Positions 18,761 through 27,897 of a stretch of DNA of 64,000 bases are shown in pieces. The position numbers were made by a program, and so were the translations under genes. This stretch comes from JAOZTV01 sp965371805 (GTDB lineage Bacteria > Acidobacteriota > Aminicenantia > UBA2199): positions 83,249 to 147,248 of the forward strand of contig CBDUZW010000004.1 of assembly GCA_965371805.1 (NCBI GenBank). Reading direction: 5' to 3'. The notes beneath the pieces were generated by a model that worked only from the letters and a program-made list of their open reading frames with translations, ran no database searches and was not told the origin of the DNA. The stretch's first letter is position 1. Every line of letters starts with the position of its first letter.

Positions 18761-19315
18761 TTATCTTAACCATCCAGGAGGTATACTTGATCTTTTGGCT
18801 TCCTCTAAAAACTGTTCCAATTTATTTTTGAGATGTGGAACCTGCTGTTTGCTTTTGCTAAGTTCAATTCTAGTTTTTTTTATATCTGCTTTTATCTGAA
18901 TTTTTGCAGGAATATAATCTGTATTTAAGTTGTCTGTTATTAATTTATTTAATCTTGAGGTTAGAGTAGAAACTTTTTCTTCATAAAATTTAATACTATT
19001 CTCAAGATTGATTTTTTCTGATCTCCAATATTCCTGGTCTTTATTTTTATTACTCTCCTGGTTGTCACTGTTTTTTTGAGAGGGTTGGATAATTGAGGAT
19101 GTAATATTGCTTCCAGACAATTTTACTACTTTTTTTGATGAATTTTTTGATAATTTAATGATATTTTCATTAGTAATTTTAATAACTGATTTTTTGATTT
19201 TTTTTCTTCTCTTCTCTTCTTTTTTTTGCAATTTTACAAGATCGTCTTTTGCAGTCAGGTTTGTCCCAACTGCAAAAAACAAAACTACTGATAAAATGAA
19301 TAAATATTTGATCAT
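18761..19315 (-). CDS. Secreted coiled-coil protein of unknown function
   Basis: The 184-residue protein has a signal peptide (about residues 1-22, ending LTA) and a Lys/Asn/Ser-rich middle. A long heptad-like coiled coil from about 95 to 165 follows, and the C-terminus is IPPGWLR. Its ATG overlaps the stop of the OmpA-like gene (TAATG), so it is translated from the same mRNA. I recognise no family. Location and neighbours suggest a periplasmic envelope role. Confidence 0.6.
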   Translation of the reverse strand: MIKYLFILSVVLFFAVGTNLTAKDDLVKLQKKEEKRRKKIKKSVIKITNENIIKLSKNSSKKVVKLSGSNITSSIIQPSQKNSDNQESNKNKDQEYWRSEKINLENSIKFYEEKVSTLTSRLNKLITDNLNTDYIPAKIQIKADIKKTRIELSKSKQQVPHLKNKLEQFLEEAKRSSIPPGWLR

Positions 19316-20550
19316 TATTTTCCAATAATTGTTATTGTCACCCTTCTATTCTTTTTTCTGGATTCTTCTGTTGTATTATCAAACTCACAATTATTTTCTC
19401 CATAAAAATAAGATTCAATAAGTGTGGGATCGATTTTTAGTTTTTCAACTATATATTTCTTTACTGCTTCGACTCTTTCTTTTGCTAATTTAAGATTATA
19501 TTCAACTCTTCCAATATTACAGGTAAATCCTTTCAGAACAATTGTATATTGTGTTTTGTCTTTAATGAAATCTGCTATTTTAGCTGTTTCAATAGGCTTT
19601 GTATCTGAAATACTATTATCGCTTAAATCAAATAAAATAACTAGTTCAAGAACTTTGTCATCCTCTTTTATTTCAATTTCTTTCTGCTTGGATCCAATTT
19701 CCGGCAGTTTTTCTTTCCCTTCAAAAACATTTTTTCTGAAAATTGGAAGATGAGTGAACTTATCTCCGATATGTACCGGGTTAGATAATTTCAACAGCTT
19801 AACAGTTGAATTAGTTTTTTGAGCAGATACAACAATTCCTGTCCCTGTAATCAATGGGGGGAGATTTTTATTAAATTCTTTGTAAAACAGAAGGAAATCA
19901 CCTTTTTTTAAGAACGCATTTCCTACATCAACAGCTATCATATAATCGTCTCCAAACATTGTTCTAGTTGCCATTTTATCAGATTTTTTATGATAAACGA
20001 CCCTTCCATTAATGTCAGATTTAATTAATTTACAATTTTTATAATTAATTTGTTCTTCAAATATTGGTTTTTCCTGTTTATGTTTTATTAGAAAATCACC
20101 TATATAGACAGGATGGCAGCCTTCTTTTAGCTTAACAATTGCTTTGTCTTCATAAGTGCATGTTACTATAGCTAGAGACTTTTTTCCATAATATGTTCCA
20201 AGAGAGCCTGTTTTGAAAGGATGGCCTACTTTCCCGCCATTTTCTATAACAGAGAAAACATCTCCATCTTTTATTCCATCTTTTGATCCTTTATTTATGT
20301 ACATTTCGTTCTCATCTGTATAAAAAGTTTTCCCAAGCCATTTCTGTTTTGCTCCAATTATTACTACGTCTTCAGCAATTTTATCAGTGATAAAAAATGA
20401 ACAGTTAAATTCAGATCTTGATATTAATAAAGATTTTGTTTTGTAAATATACGCTTTTTCATACATTTGTTTTACAGTTTGCTTTTGGTTTTGTCCTATT
20501 AATGAAAATGATATTATAAGCATTAGTATTATTATAAATGTTTTTTTCAT
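19315..20550 (-). CDS. Periplasmic protein with C-terminal OmpA-like domain
   Basis: The 411-residue protein has a signal peptide (ending SLIGQ). Two beta-rich repeats follow (about 85-160 and 195-265), each with GDxF and GD motifs resembling SH3-like or FlgT-type folds. From about 300 to 411 there is an OmpA/MotB-type peptidoglycan-binding domain: LVILFDLSD, LKGFTCN, then LAKERVEAVKKYIV and ESRKKNRRVTI. It would anchor the envelope to peptidoglycan. It overlaps the upstream TPR lipoprotein by four bases. Confidence 0.7.
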   Translation of the reverse strand: MKKTFIIILMLIISFSLIGQNQKQTVKQMYEKAYIYKTKSLLISRSEFNCSFFITDKIAEDVVIIGAKQKWLGKTFYTDENEMYINKGSKDGIKDGDVFSVIENGGKVGHPFKTGSLGTYYGKKSLAIVTCTYEDKAIVKLKEGCHPVYIGDFLIKHKQEKPIFEEQINYKNCKLIKSDINGRVVYHKKSDKMATRTMFGDDYMIAVDVGNAFLKKGDFLLFYKEFNKNLPPLITGTGIVVSAQKTNSTVKLLKLSNPVHIGDKFTHLPIFRKNVFEGKEKLPEIGSKQKEIEIKEDDKVLELVILFDLSDNSISDTKPIETAKIADFIKDKTQYTIVLKGFTCNIGRVEYNLKLAKERVEAVKKYIVEKLKIDPTLIESYFYGENNCEFDNTTEESRKKNRRVTITIIGK

Positions 20551-21149
20551 TTTCTACTCCTGTTTTTTTTTATTTTTTGTCTATAGTTTAATGATGATTT
20601 TCTAAAATCTGAGTCTTGATATTCTTTTAATATTTTTTGAAATGCAAGGTCTGCTTTATTATAGTGTTTTTGTTTAAAATAAATATAACCAATTTTATAT
20701 AGTGCATAATCAGCTTTTTCGCTAAAAGGGAAATATCTATATATAAGTTTATAGTAATTTACTGCGTCGTTTAACTTGTTTAATTTTAAGTAAGACTCAG
20801 CTAGCCAGAAGAGGGAATTGTCTATTATCTTGTCATTAGAGTACATTAGAACAATTTGTTCCAATGTCAGAATTGCCTTTGAATAATTTTCTTCAAGGAA
20901 TAGTTTGTATCCCTTTGCATAGATTGCTTTTTTGTTTTTGTCTTTTTTATCTGTTTTTCTGATTTTTGAAACAGTCAGGTTCTTAGATATTTTTTTTAGA
21001 TTTTCCTCTGTTTTTATTTGACTTGATTCCAGTTGATATAACTGCTCATTTATCCCTACAATATCTTTTTTAATTCTATCATTGTCAATACTTTTACATG
21101 ATATCATAACTAAAGTGACTATCAGGAAAATTAATATTTGTTTTTTCAT
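20547..21149 (-). CDS. TPR lipoprotein, CpoB/YbgF-like
   Basis: The 200-residue protein has a lipobox MISC at residues 15-18, a short coiled coil (about 25-65), then tandem TPR units (YAKGYKLFLEENYSKAILTL; LFWLAESYLKLNKLNDAVNY; ALYKIGYIYFKQKHYNKADL). The coiled coil plus TPR order matches CpoB, which works with Tol-Pal in outer-membrane constriction. The OmpA-like gene downstream could take the Pal-like place, but this is inference. No Shine-Dalgarno is evident before the ATG. A run of 16 A lies at 21174-21189 upstream. Confidence 0.65.
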   Translation of the reverse strand: MKKQILIFLIVTLVMISCKSIDNDRIKKDIVGINEQLYQLESSQIKTEENLKKISKNLTVSKIRKTDKKDKNKKAIYAKGYKLFLEENYSKAILTLEQIVLMYSNDKIIDNSLFWLAESYLKLNKLNDAVNYYKLIYRYFPFSEKADYALYKIGYIYFKQKHYNKADLAFQKILKEYQDSDFRKSSLNYRQKIKKNRSRK

Positions 21150-21266
21150 TCTATACCAGTTCTATTAAATCATAAAAAAAAAAAAAAAACAACTACTTAT
21201 TGCTGTTTTTTTTTTTTCAATATGATATATTGAGTTGTTGTTTATTTTATAATATAGGATAATTAT

Positions 21267-21665
21267 ATGGATTTAAGAATAGTTGCTATTGATGATGATA
21301 AAAAGATAACAGTATTTTTGAAAAAGGAACTTGAAAAATCAGGTAATATAGTTTTTACTGCAAATAATGGTACTGCAGGATTAGAACTTGTTAAAAAAAA
21401 AAATCCGGATCTTGTTATATGTGATATGCTGATCCCTGGAATTCATGGTGCTGAACTAGCTAGGCAGTTAAGGGCTGATCCTCTTCTTACAGATTTAAAA
21501 ATTATTTTGATGACAGCGGTTTATAAAAAAATCAGCTGGTTAGTGGAATTAAAGTCATTGGCTGATGGTTTTCTTGATAAACCCTTTGGAATTCCCCAGG
21601 TAACAGAATTGATTAATAAAGTAATGGTGAAAAATAAAAAAAATAGGAGAGAAGATGGGAAATAA
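21267..21665 (+). CDS. Single-domain response regulator (CheY-like), first of a tandem pair
   Basis: The 132-residue protein is a complete receiver: acidic pair in AIDDDK, phospho-Asp in LVICDMLIPG, Thr in ILMTAVYK, and Lys in FLDKPFG. It overlaps the next receiver gene by 11 bases. It is the first gene of a six-gene signalling operon. No output domain is present, so it likely acts through protein contact. Confidence 0.9.
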   Translation: MDLRIVAIDDDKKITVFLKKELEKSGNIVFTANNGTAGLELVKKKNPDLVICDMLIPGIHGAELARQLRADPLLTDLKIILMTAVYKKISWLVELKSLADGFLDKPFGIPQVTELINKVMVKNKKNRREDGK

Positions 21666-22029
21666 AGTTGTAATAGTAGATGATGATGTAAAAATTGTAA
21701 TTTTACTTGAAAAAGTTCTTGCCAAGCTGGGATTTGAGGTTTTCAGTGCTGGAGATGGGGATAAAGCTCTGGAACTTGTAAAAAAGGAAAAACCTGATTT
21801 GTTGATTAGCGATATGTTGATCCCTGGCATTCATGGAATTGAACTGTCAAAAATGGTAAAACAGGATCCGGACTTAAAGGATACGATTGTAATTTTAATG
21901 ACATCTGTTTATAGTAAACTTGAATATACATCCAAAGATATGACTTCACAAGCGGATGAATTTATAGAAAAACCAATTGATGTAAAAGATATTATTAGTC
22001 TGATTGGCAGATTGAAAGATTGGAGCTGA
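21655..22029 (+). CDS. Single-domain response regulator (CheY-like), second of a tandem pair
   Basis: The 124-residue receiver has VDDDV, the phospho-Asp in LLISDMLIPGIHG, ILMTSVYS and FIEKPID. It is closely similar to the first receiver (both read DMLIPGIHG around the phospho-Asp), so the pair looks like a tandem duplication. GGAGAG precedes the ATG. It sits 24 bases upstream of the hybrid kinase, a plausible phosphodonor. Confidence 0.9.
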   Translation: MGNKVVIVDDDVKIVILLEKVLAKLGFEVFSAGDGDKALELVKKEKPDLLISDMLIPGIHGIELSKMVKQDPDLKDTIVILMTSVYSKLEYTSKDMTSQADEFIEKPIDVKDIISLIGRLKDWS

Positions 22030-22053
22030 CCTTATCTTAAAAGACAAATAATA

Positions 22054-23865
22054 ATGAATAAATTAAAAAAAGGTGGAAGCAGTGATGTTGATTCTGTTTA
22101 CAATCGAGAATTTGAGATTCTTGAGAAAGCTTTAAAATATCTTGATTCTGATGGTATTCCAAATGAAGAATTTTATGGAGAGTATAAAAACCTCGCAAAG
22201 AATTATAAAAAATTACTGCGGCAGACTATCAAGATAACTAAAGTTGGAGATAGTAACCAGAGAAAGGTTCTTCAGGCAAATGATAAAATTGAAGAACAAA
22301 ATAGTGAACTTGAAAAAGCAAGAAAAGAAGCTGATAGAGCAAATAGTGCAAAAAGTGATTTTCTTGCGAAGATGAGCCATGAGATAAGAACGCCGATGAA
22401 TGCAGTTCTTGGAATGACCGAATTGACTCTGTTAACCGATTTAAATGCGGAGCAGCTTGATTATCTGCAAACTGTCAAAAGTGCTGGACAGAACCTTCTC
22501 CATATCATAAATGATATTTTAGATTTTTCAAAAATTGAAGCGAAACAGTTAACACTTGAAAGTATAGACTTTGACTTGAATGAATTGATAACATCAACTG
22601 TAAAAATGTTAACTGTAAATGCAGAAAAAAAAGGGTTGAAGCTACTCTCAAAAATAGAAAAAAATGTGCCAATTGTTTTGAGAGGTGATTCGGTTCGTAT
22701 AAGACAGATTATAATTAATCTTATAGGTAATGCAATAAAATTTACATCTGAGGGGAATATTTTAATAGGTGCCGCTCTTGTTGATGAGAAAAATCAGAGA
22801 GAGGGAATATTTAACGTGCTTTTTTCGATAACAGATAAAGGTATTGGAATGAATGAGGAACAACAGGGGAAGATTTTTGAAAGTTTTAGTCAGGCAGATA
22901 GTTCCACTACAAGAAAATATGGAGGAACCGGATTAGGCCTGGCAATATGTAAACAGCTGTCTGAACTGATGGGTGGAGGCATAAGTGTTGTGAGTGAACC
23001 GGGAAATGGTAGTACTTTCAGCTTTTCAGTACTACTAAAACAAGGAGATCCCAAAGTTCTGGAAGAGTTTAAAAAAGAAAAAATGGTTGATGTTAAAGAT
23101 ATCAGCCCATTAAAGATACTTCTTGCCGAAGATAATAAGATGAACATTAAGTTAGCCCTTACCTTTTTAGAGAAGGCAGGACATTCAGTGACAGTTGCAT
23201 ATAATGGTATAGAAGCTTTGAATGAATTAAAAATGGGGCGATTTGATGTGATTCTTATGGATGTTGAAATGCCTGGTATGGATGGACTTGAAGCAGCCGC
23301 ATTAATAAGGAAAGGTGAGTGTGGAACTGAAAAAAAATCAATTCCTATCGTTGCGATGACCGCACATTCTCTCCCTGAATATAAAGATAAAGTATTTAAA
23401 GCTGGAATGAATGAGTTTATTACTAAACCTATAGATCTTGCATTGTTAAACAGAACTCTTGCCAAAATTATTCCTGAATATTCAAATGTAGACCTAAAAG
23501 TTAAAACATCATATATCAAACCGGATTTAGATGAAACTATAAGGTTTAATAAAAAGAAAGCTATTGATAAACTAGGTGATGATCTTGATTTGTTCAAACA
23601 ATTTTGTGGGATGTTTGTAGATGAAATACCTGAGATTTCAAAGCAATTAAATATTGTTATTGAAAATAAGGATAGTGAGGAAATCAGAAAAAAAGCACAT
23701 TATTTAAAAGGTTCGGCTGCTATGCTTGGATTAGATATTATATGTGAGATTTCAGCAAAGCTCGAAGCTGCCGGGAAAGAGAATAAGTTAGAGGAGACAG
23801 GAGAATTATTTAAGACACTCTCAAATGAACTTCTGATTTCAGAAAAATTAATTGCAGAATTATAA
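22054..23865 (+). CDS. Cytoplasmic hybrid histidine kinase (kinase, receiver, HPt)
   Basis: The 603-residue protein has no transmembrane segment. Residues about 10-90 form a helical N-terminal region with YKKLLRQTIKITKVGDSNQR. HisKA has the phospho-His at 109 (MSHEIRTPMNAVLG); the ATPase has LIGNAIKF, DKGIGM and GGTGLGLAI; the receiver at about 350-475 has LMDVEMPGMDG; and the C-terminal HPt has the phospho-His near 549 (AHYLKGSAAMLG). The N-terminal region is shared with the adjacent diguanylate cyclase, suggesting a common partner or signal. A His-Asp-His relay to the two upstream receivers is likely. Confidence 0.92.
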   Translation: MNKLKKGGSSDVDSVYNREFEILEKALKYLDSDGIPNEEFYGEYKNLAKNYKKLLRQTIKITKVGDSNQRKVLQANDKIEEQNSELEKARKEADRANSAKSDFLAKMSHEIRTPMNAVLGMTELTLLTDLNAEQLDYLQTVKSAGQNLLHIINDILDFSKIEAKQLTLESIDFDLNELITSTVKMLTVNAEKKGLKLLSKIEKNVPIVLRGDSVRIRQIIINLIGNAIKFTSEGNILIGAALVDEKNQREGIFNVLFSITDKGIGMNEEQQGKIFESFSQADSSTTRKYGGTGLGLAICKQLSELMGGGISVVSEPGNGSTFSFSVLLKQGDPKVLEEFKKEKMVDVKDISPLKILLAEDNKMNIKLALTFLEKAGHSVTVAYNGIEALNELKMGRFDVILMDVEMPGMDGLEAAALIRKGECGTEKKSIPIVAMTAHSLPEYKDKVFKAGMNEFITKPIDLALLNRTLAKIIPEYSNVDLKVKTSYIKPDLDETIRFNKKKAIDKLGDDLDLFKQFCGMFVDEIPEISKQLNIVIENKDSEEIRKKAHYLKGSAAMLGLDIICEISAKLEAAGKENKLEETGELFKTLSNELLISEKLIAEL

Positions 23866-23874
23866 AGGAAAAAT

Positions 23875-24636
23875 ATGATCAAATCTAAAAGACTTGAAAA
23901 TGATATGTATGAGAAAGAATCAATTCTTCTTGAAAATGTAGTACAGGGTTCTTTAAATGAAAATCTCTCAAAAGATGAATTACATTCAAAACTTTCTTTT
24001 TTAATTAAATCTTATGGCAAGTTGTTAAAACTTATTAGAAAAATAACAAAGGTAGGGGATGCTAATCAGAGAAAGCTTGTTCTTGCATATGATGAAATAG
24101 AGAAACAGAAGAAAGAACTGGACAGTGCTTATTATAAGTTAGACCTATTGGCAAGAAAAGATCCTCTTACTCAACTTTCAAACAGAAGAGATTTTCTTGA
24201 AAAAGTAAATACAGAGATGGTAAGGTTTGAAAGGGATAAAAAAGAATTTGCTTTTGTTCTAAGTGATATAGATGATTTTAAATCTTTTAATGATAAATAT
24301 GGACATGACTGTGGTGACTTTGTTTTAAAAAAAGTTTCTGAAGTATTTTCGAAAACAATCAGAAAACAGGATGCCGTAGGCAGGTGGGGGGGGGAAGAAT
24401 TTATTCTGCTACTTCCTGGATCCCTGGCGGATGGTGCAATAAAGATCGCTGAAATAATAAGAAAAGCGATATCTGAACAGACATATGTATATGGAGATCT
24501 AAAACTATCTATTACTATGACTTTTGGCGTATCTATTTATGATGGATCCGGGGATATCGATAGTTGCATTAAAGAAGCAGATGAGGCTTTATATCTAGGC
24601 AAACAAAAGGGAAAAAATTGTGTTATATGGAGATAA
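23875..24636 (+). CDS. Diguanylate cyclase (GGDEF) with SiaD-like N-terminal helix
   Basis: The 253-residue protein has an N-terminal helical region of about 80 residues with YGKLLKLIRKITKVGDANQR, matching the N-terminus of the hybrid kinase. It then has a complete GGDEF domain (DPLTQLSNRRDF; DIDDFKSFNDKYGHDCGD; active site RWGGEEF). No RxxD inhibitory site is obvious before GGEEF. It makes c-di-GMP. The next two genes are SiaB and SiaC homologues, and in the known Pseudomonas system SiaC binds and activates the diguanylate cyclase SiaD, so this protein is the probable SiaD counterpart. Confidence 0.92.
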   Translation: MIKSKRLENDMYEKESILLENVVQGSLNENLSKDELHSKLSFLIKSYGKLLKLIRKITKVGDANQRKLVLAYDEIEKQKKELDSAYYKLDLLARKDPLTQLSNRRDFLEKVNTEMVRFERDKKEFAFVLSDIDDFKSFNDKYGHDCGDFVLKKVSEVFSKTIRKQDAVGRWGGEEFILLLPGSLADGAIKIAEIIRKAISEQTYVYGDLKLSITMTFGVSIYDGSGDIDSCIKEADEALYLGKQKGKNCVIWR

Positions 24637-24637
24637 T

Positions 24638-25198
24638 ATGGATAAACTAAAACTTTTTGAGTATTATAATAAGATGTGTAACCAGAATATTGTTCTGGAC
24701 TTCCAGGGAGTTATTTCTCAGGATCTGCTTGTAGGCATGGCTGAGATGATAAAAAACAAATTCACTCAGAAATTTGGAAAAACAACAATGGTAAAAAAAA
24801 TGTTTTCCGTATTTATTGAGCTTGCACAGAATATTGCCTACTATTCTTTTGAGAGGGTTGAGCTTGAAAAAGGGAAAGAAAAAGTTGGTGCCGGTATTAT
24901 TGTTGTAACTGAACAGGATACATATTATACAATTACATCAGGTAATAAGATAGAGAAAGATAAAGCCATGGCAGTTGTAAAACAATGTGAGCATTTGAAT
25001 AGATTAAATGAAGATGAATTGAAAGTTTATTATAAAGGGAAACTGAGAGAACCAAGACCTGAAGGAAAAAAAGGCGGTGGAGTCGGTTTAGTAGAAATTT
25101 TGAGAAAAGCAAAAAGTAAGATAGAGTATAAGGTAACTCCTATCAATGATATAGAATCATTTTTAGTGTTATCTGTGAAAATAGAGGAGATATTATGA
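24638..25198 (+). CDS. siaB: SiaB-family protein kinase (DUF6272)
   Basis: The start is ATG 24638, with GGAGA at 24630; an earlier in-frame start would lie inside the cyclase gene. The 186-residue protein has a HATPase-like fold: N box FIELAQNIAYYSFER near residue 65 and a Gly-rich GKKGGGVGLVEIL near 150. In characterised SiaABCD systems SiaB phosphorylates SiaC and the phosphatase SiaA reverses it. No PP2C-type SiaA is found in this window. It overlaps siaC by four bases (ATGA). Confidence 0.82.
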   Translation: MDKLKLFEYYNKMCNQNIVLDFQGVISQDLLVGMAEMIKNKFTQKFGKTTMVKKMFSVFIELAQNIAYYSFERVELEKGKEKVGAGIIVVTEQDTYYTITSGNKIEKDKAMAVVKQCEHLNRLNEDELKVYYKGKLREPRPEGKKGGGVGLVEILRKAKSKIEYKVTPINDIESFLVLSVKIEEIL

Positions 25199-25569
25199 AA
25201 GATCTAAAAGTTAAAAAAACAAAATACACACTGGATATTGATTTTAATGGAACAACAGGAGTGCTGGAGATGGCTGGTTCCTCTTATCCTGAGAATGCGA
25301 TTGATTTTTATAAACCAATAATTAATTGGATAGAATCCTTTATTAAAGAAGAAGCTAAACCCATAACTTTGAATTTCAGACTGAATTATCTAAATACTAG
25401 CTCGACAAAATGTATACTTGATATATTTGAAATTCTTGAAGAATATAACGAAAAGAATGAGGTAATAGTTAATTGGTACTATGAAGAGGATGATGAAGAT
25501 ATTCTGGAAACTGGTGAAGAAATGGGAGAAGATATGGAAATCTCAATGAACTTCATCCCTATTAAATAG
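25195..25569 (+). CDS. siaC: SiaC-family regulatory phosphoprotein (DUF1987)
   Basis: The 124-residue protein has the family region LNFRLNYLNTSSTKCILDIF with the phospho-acceptor Thr/Ser cluster NTSS near residue 68, and VNWYYEEDDEDILETGEEM typical of SiaC. The non-phosphorylated form activates a diguanylate cyclase in known systems. It is the last gene of the operon, followed by a stem-loop at 25646. Confidence 0.85.
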   Translation: MKDLKVKKTKYTLDIDFNGTTGVLEMAGSSYPENAIDFYKPIINWIESFIKEEAKPITLNFRLNYLNTSSTKCILDIFEILEEYNEKNEVIVNWYYEEDDEDILETGEEMGEDMEISMNFIPIK

Positions 25570-25645
25570 ACAGGATTGTTTACAAATTATTCTGATCAAA
25601 AAAATATATGATAATTATGGAATGTAATATTCCCACCTCCAGCAA

Positions 25646-25674
25646 CCAGAAACCTCTTTATAAAAGGTTTCCGG
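25646..25674 (+). terminator. Stem-loop after the signalling operon
   Basis: CCAGAAACCT pairs with AGGTTTCCGG (one mismatch) around a nine-base AT loop. The T-run is weak (AAATTTTT ten bases later), so it may act as a bidirectional or inefficient terminator. Confidence 0.45.
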
Positions 25675-25737
25675 TCGCAATAAATTTTTAAAATAATTAC
25701 ATCTTAAAAGGAGACAAAATTCTAATTTAATAAAATG

Positions 25738-26129
25738 TTAGAATTGCACTTTTATCACAGCCCTCATCTTAGGATGAAAAGTACAGTAATAGCTCCAATC
25801 ACCTTCCCATTGAAAAGTATGCTTAAAAGTCATGTTGGGAGATAGTGTTGCGGAATTAAAATCTTCAAATAACACCCTTGAGAGATCGCTCGTTGAACTA
25901 GGAGTACCACTGTAACAGTATGGTTTGAAGATCCTTTATTAACCCATGTGATCTCTGTGTTTGGGTTGGTTACTGTAATGCTTGTTGGTACAAAATAGTT
26001 GTCATATATATATACTGTATTGATTGGCGGCGTTTCATCTTTCGCTTCCGCTACAGCACTTTTCTTGCAGCCTGGTATTGATAATATAGTTAAGGATGCG
26101 ATTAATAATATTATCAATGTTTTCATCAT
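25738..26129 (-). pseudogene. Plastocyanin-like cupredoxin lipoprotein, frameshifted
   Basis: The N-terminal frame (26129 to about 25910) has a signal peptide with lipobox SIPGC and the first half of a cupredoxin ending NHTVT with the first Cu-ligand His. It then runs into a frame giving unrelated residues and a stop at 25830. Moving the frame by one base at TTACAGTGG restores SGTPSSTSD and then YYCTFHPKM, the Cys-His-Met copper ligands, ending at TAA 25738-25740. Restored, it would be about 130 residues, normal for a type-1 copper protein. AAAGGAGG precedes the ATG. The slip is either a true mutation or a sequencing error. Confidence 0.8.
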
Positions 26130-26376
26130 ATCAACCTCCTTTGAAATTGCATTAGCCTATATTGTTATAAATTAACGAAAAATTCAACAAAATTATTTTT
26201 TTTTTAAAATTAAATTTAAAATGAAAGAATTATTCCACAATGCTTAAGTAAAATAAGCAATAAAAAATATAGTTAAATCATTTTATTTTCTGAAATTAAA
26301 TTTTTAATTATATATTATCTATAAACTATTAATATGAAATCTTAAGAAGGAAAAAAGAAGAGAAATCAACGCATTT

Positions 26377-26880
26377 TTATTTCACAATAATTTTTGTCGA
26401 AATAATTGCCATCAGTTTACCTTTCCCATTTCTAAACATCAGTATACCTTTTAACTGTTTCTGGCTCCTGGAAAAATTAAAAATGGGATTGATTATCTGT
26501 TTCCAGACTGACGGTTCAGTGCTTGGGAAAGTTGTGGGTTCAACTCCAAATATATGTGTTCTATTACCTTTGGGTGCAATGTAACCTCTAGGCAAATATT
26601 TGCCTAGACTCACCGGTCTTTTATTATCTCCAATTTTAAGCAAAATCTGGGTGAGCTCTGAAATTTTTGCTTTACCTAGTGCATTTAAGACATTGACCAT
26701 TTGTATTCTATAATTGCCGCTATTTGATTTTTCCATCGTCAACACTCTTATAGAGGGGTTTGTATTAAAGGAATTCCATCTATTTAACATATTTTTCTTT
26801 GAATCGTTTTTAGAGAGAATTGGTCCTGTACAAATAATCAAAAATACAATAGTTAAAATGAATAAATATTTTTTTTTCAT
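26377..26880 (-). CDS. Secreted protein of unknown function
   Basis: I chose ATG 26880 because GGGGGAAG lies just before it; the longer frame to 26904 would place that site inside the gene. The 167-residue protein has a signal peptide (KKKYLFILTIVFLIICTG) and a region with NYRIQMVNVLNALGKAKISEL. A Pro-rich middle (EPTTFPSTEPSVW) and a beta-rich C-terminus complete it. I recognise no family. It stands alone between the cupredoxin and TsaC genes. Confidence 0.55.
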   Translation of the reverse strand: MKKKYLFILTIVFLIICTGPILSKNDSKKNMLNRWNSFNTNPSIRVLTMEKSNSGNYRIQMVNVLNALGKAKISELTQILLKIGDNKRPVSLGKYLPRGYIAPKGNRTHIFGVEPTTFPSTEPSVWKQIINPIFNFSRSQKQLKGILMFRNGKGKLMAIISTKIIVK

Positions 26881-26998
26881 TCTTCCCCCTGAAAGTCTTC
26901 CCACATATTTAAATAAAAGTTATAGTCAAAAATCTCATTTTATAGAATTTTTCCATAATTTACTCTAAGTTCTATAAAATGACAGGTGATTTTATGGG

Positions 26999-27613
26999 TC
27001 AGAAAAAAGAGAGATCGCCTTCTCCCTCTCTAATTATAACTGGTGGGTCAACGGAAAAATCGACTATTGAAGATGGCTTATTTGGTCTTATTCCGCTGTC
27101 TAATATTAAGTCAATTTCATGTCCAAACATTTTGGCTATTTCTAAAGGATCAGTAAAGTAGTCATCTTCTCCCTTTGGGACACTTGCACTTAATATTGGC
27201 ATTCCCATCTCTAGACTTATACATTTAGATACTTCACAGTTTGGAACTCTTATTCCAATAGTTTTCCTTTTTTGTAGTATAGATTTATGAACACTTTTTG
27301 AGGCAGGAAGAATAAAGGTATATTTTCCCGGAAGTACTTTTTTCATTAGCCGGAAAGTTGAGTTGGACACTTTAACCCAATCTCCGATCTCTTTTAGGTC
27401 AGGAAAAACAAAACTTAGAAGCTTGTGTTTATTTATTTTTTTAATTCTTAAGATTGTCTCAATGGCTTTTTTTTGTGTAATATCTGCTGCAAGTCCATAT
27501 ATTGTGTCAGTCGGATATACAATAACCCCACCTTTTTTCAGAATATCTGCTGCATGTATCATCTGTTTTCTATGAGGTGTATCGATATATACTTGTTGAA
27601 TTTCTACTCCCAT
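26999..27613 (-). CDS. L-threonylcarbamoyladenylate synthase (TsaC/YrdC/YciO family)
   Basis: The 204-residue protein is a single YrdC domain: GGVIVYPTDTIYGLAADI near residue 30, KRKTIGIRVPNC, LSASVPKGE, and the C-terminal SSIVDFS then IIREGEG. It lacks the Sua5 C-terminal domain, so it is TsaC- or YciO-like. It makes threonylcarbamoyl-AMP for tRNA t6A if it is the TsaC orthologue. It lies 21 bases downstream of a small gene on the same strand. Confidence 0.85.
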   Translation of the reverse strand: MGVEIQQVYIDTPHRKQMIHAADILKKGGVIVYPTDTIYGLAADITQKKAIETILRIKKINKHKLLSFVFPDLKEIGDWVKVSNSTFRLMKKVLPGKYTFILPASKSVHKSILQKRKTIGIRVPNCEVSKCISLEMGMPILSASVPKGEDDYFTDPLEIAKMFGHEIDLILDSGIRPNKPSSIVDFSVDPPVIIREGEGDLSFF

Positions 27614-27634
27614 TTTGAATATTATTTATCTCAA

Positions 27635-27859
27635 TTAATCCTGTGGTTGTACCCATTCTATCTGTCTTTTATTGAGAAAAATTACAGGGAATGAATTACC
27701 ATCAGTTGAGACTTCATTGAGGATTATAAAATCAGAATCTAATGTTGTAAACATATCTGATAATCTTTCCTGAAGCTCAATATTTATCGTACCTTCAAAA
27801 ATTGAACCACTAATAGTTTTTACAGCGACTTTTTTTTTATTAATAAACTTATCTTGCAT
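27635..27859 (-). CDS. Small conserved beta-rich protein, DUF6812-like
   Basis: The 74-residue protein starts at ATG 27859 with GGAGGA six bases upstream. The sequence has VAVKTISGSIFEGTINI, then RLSDMFTTLDSDFIILNEV, the pattern of small proteins with a five-stranded fold grouped as DUF6812 (a short strand, EG turn, then RLSDxL). Function is unknown. It is co-transcribed with the TsaC-like gene. Confidence 0.55.
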   Translation of the reverse strand: MQDKFINKKKVAVKTISGSIFEGTINIELQERLSDMFTTLDSDFIILNEVSTDGNSFPVIFLNKRQIEWVQPQD

Positions 27860-27897
27860 TTATTCCTCCAATAATTTACTATGTAATTGTACAATTT

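Noticed and set aside
22890..23597. 235-codon frame opposite the hybrid kinase
   Set aside because: Antisense shadow of HATPase and receiver domains, with low-complexity Ser/Pro-rich translation.
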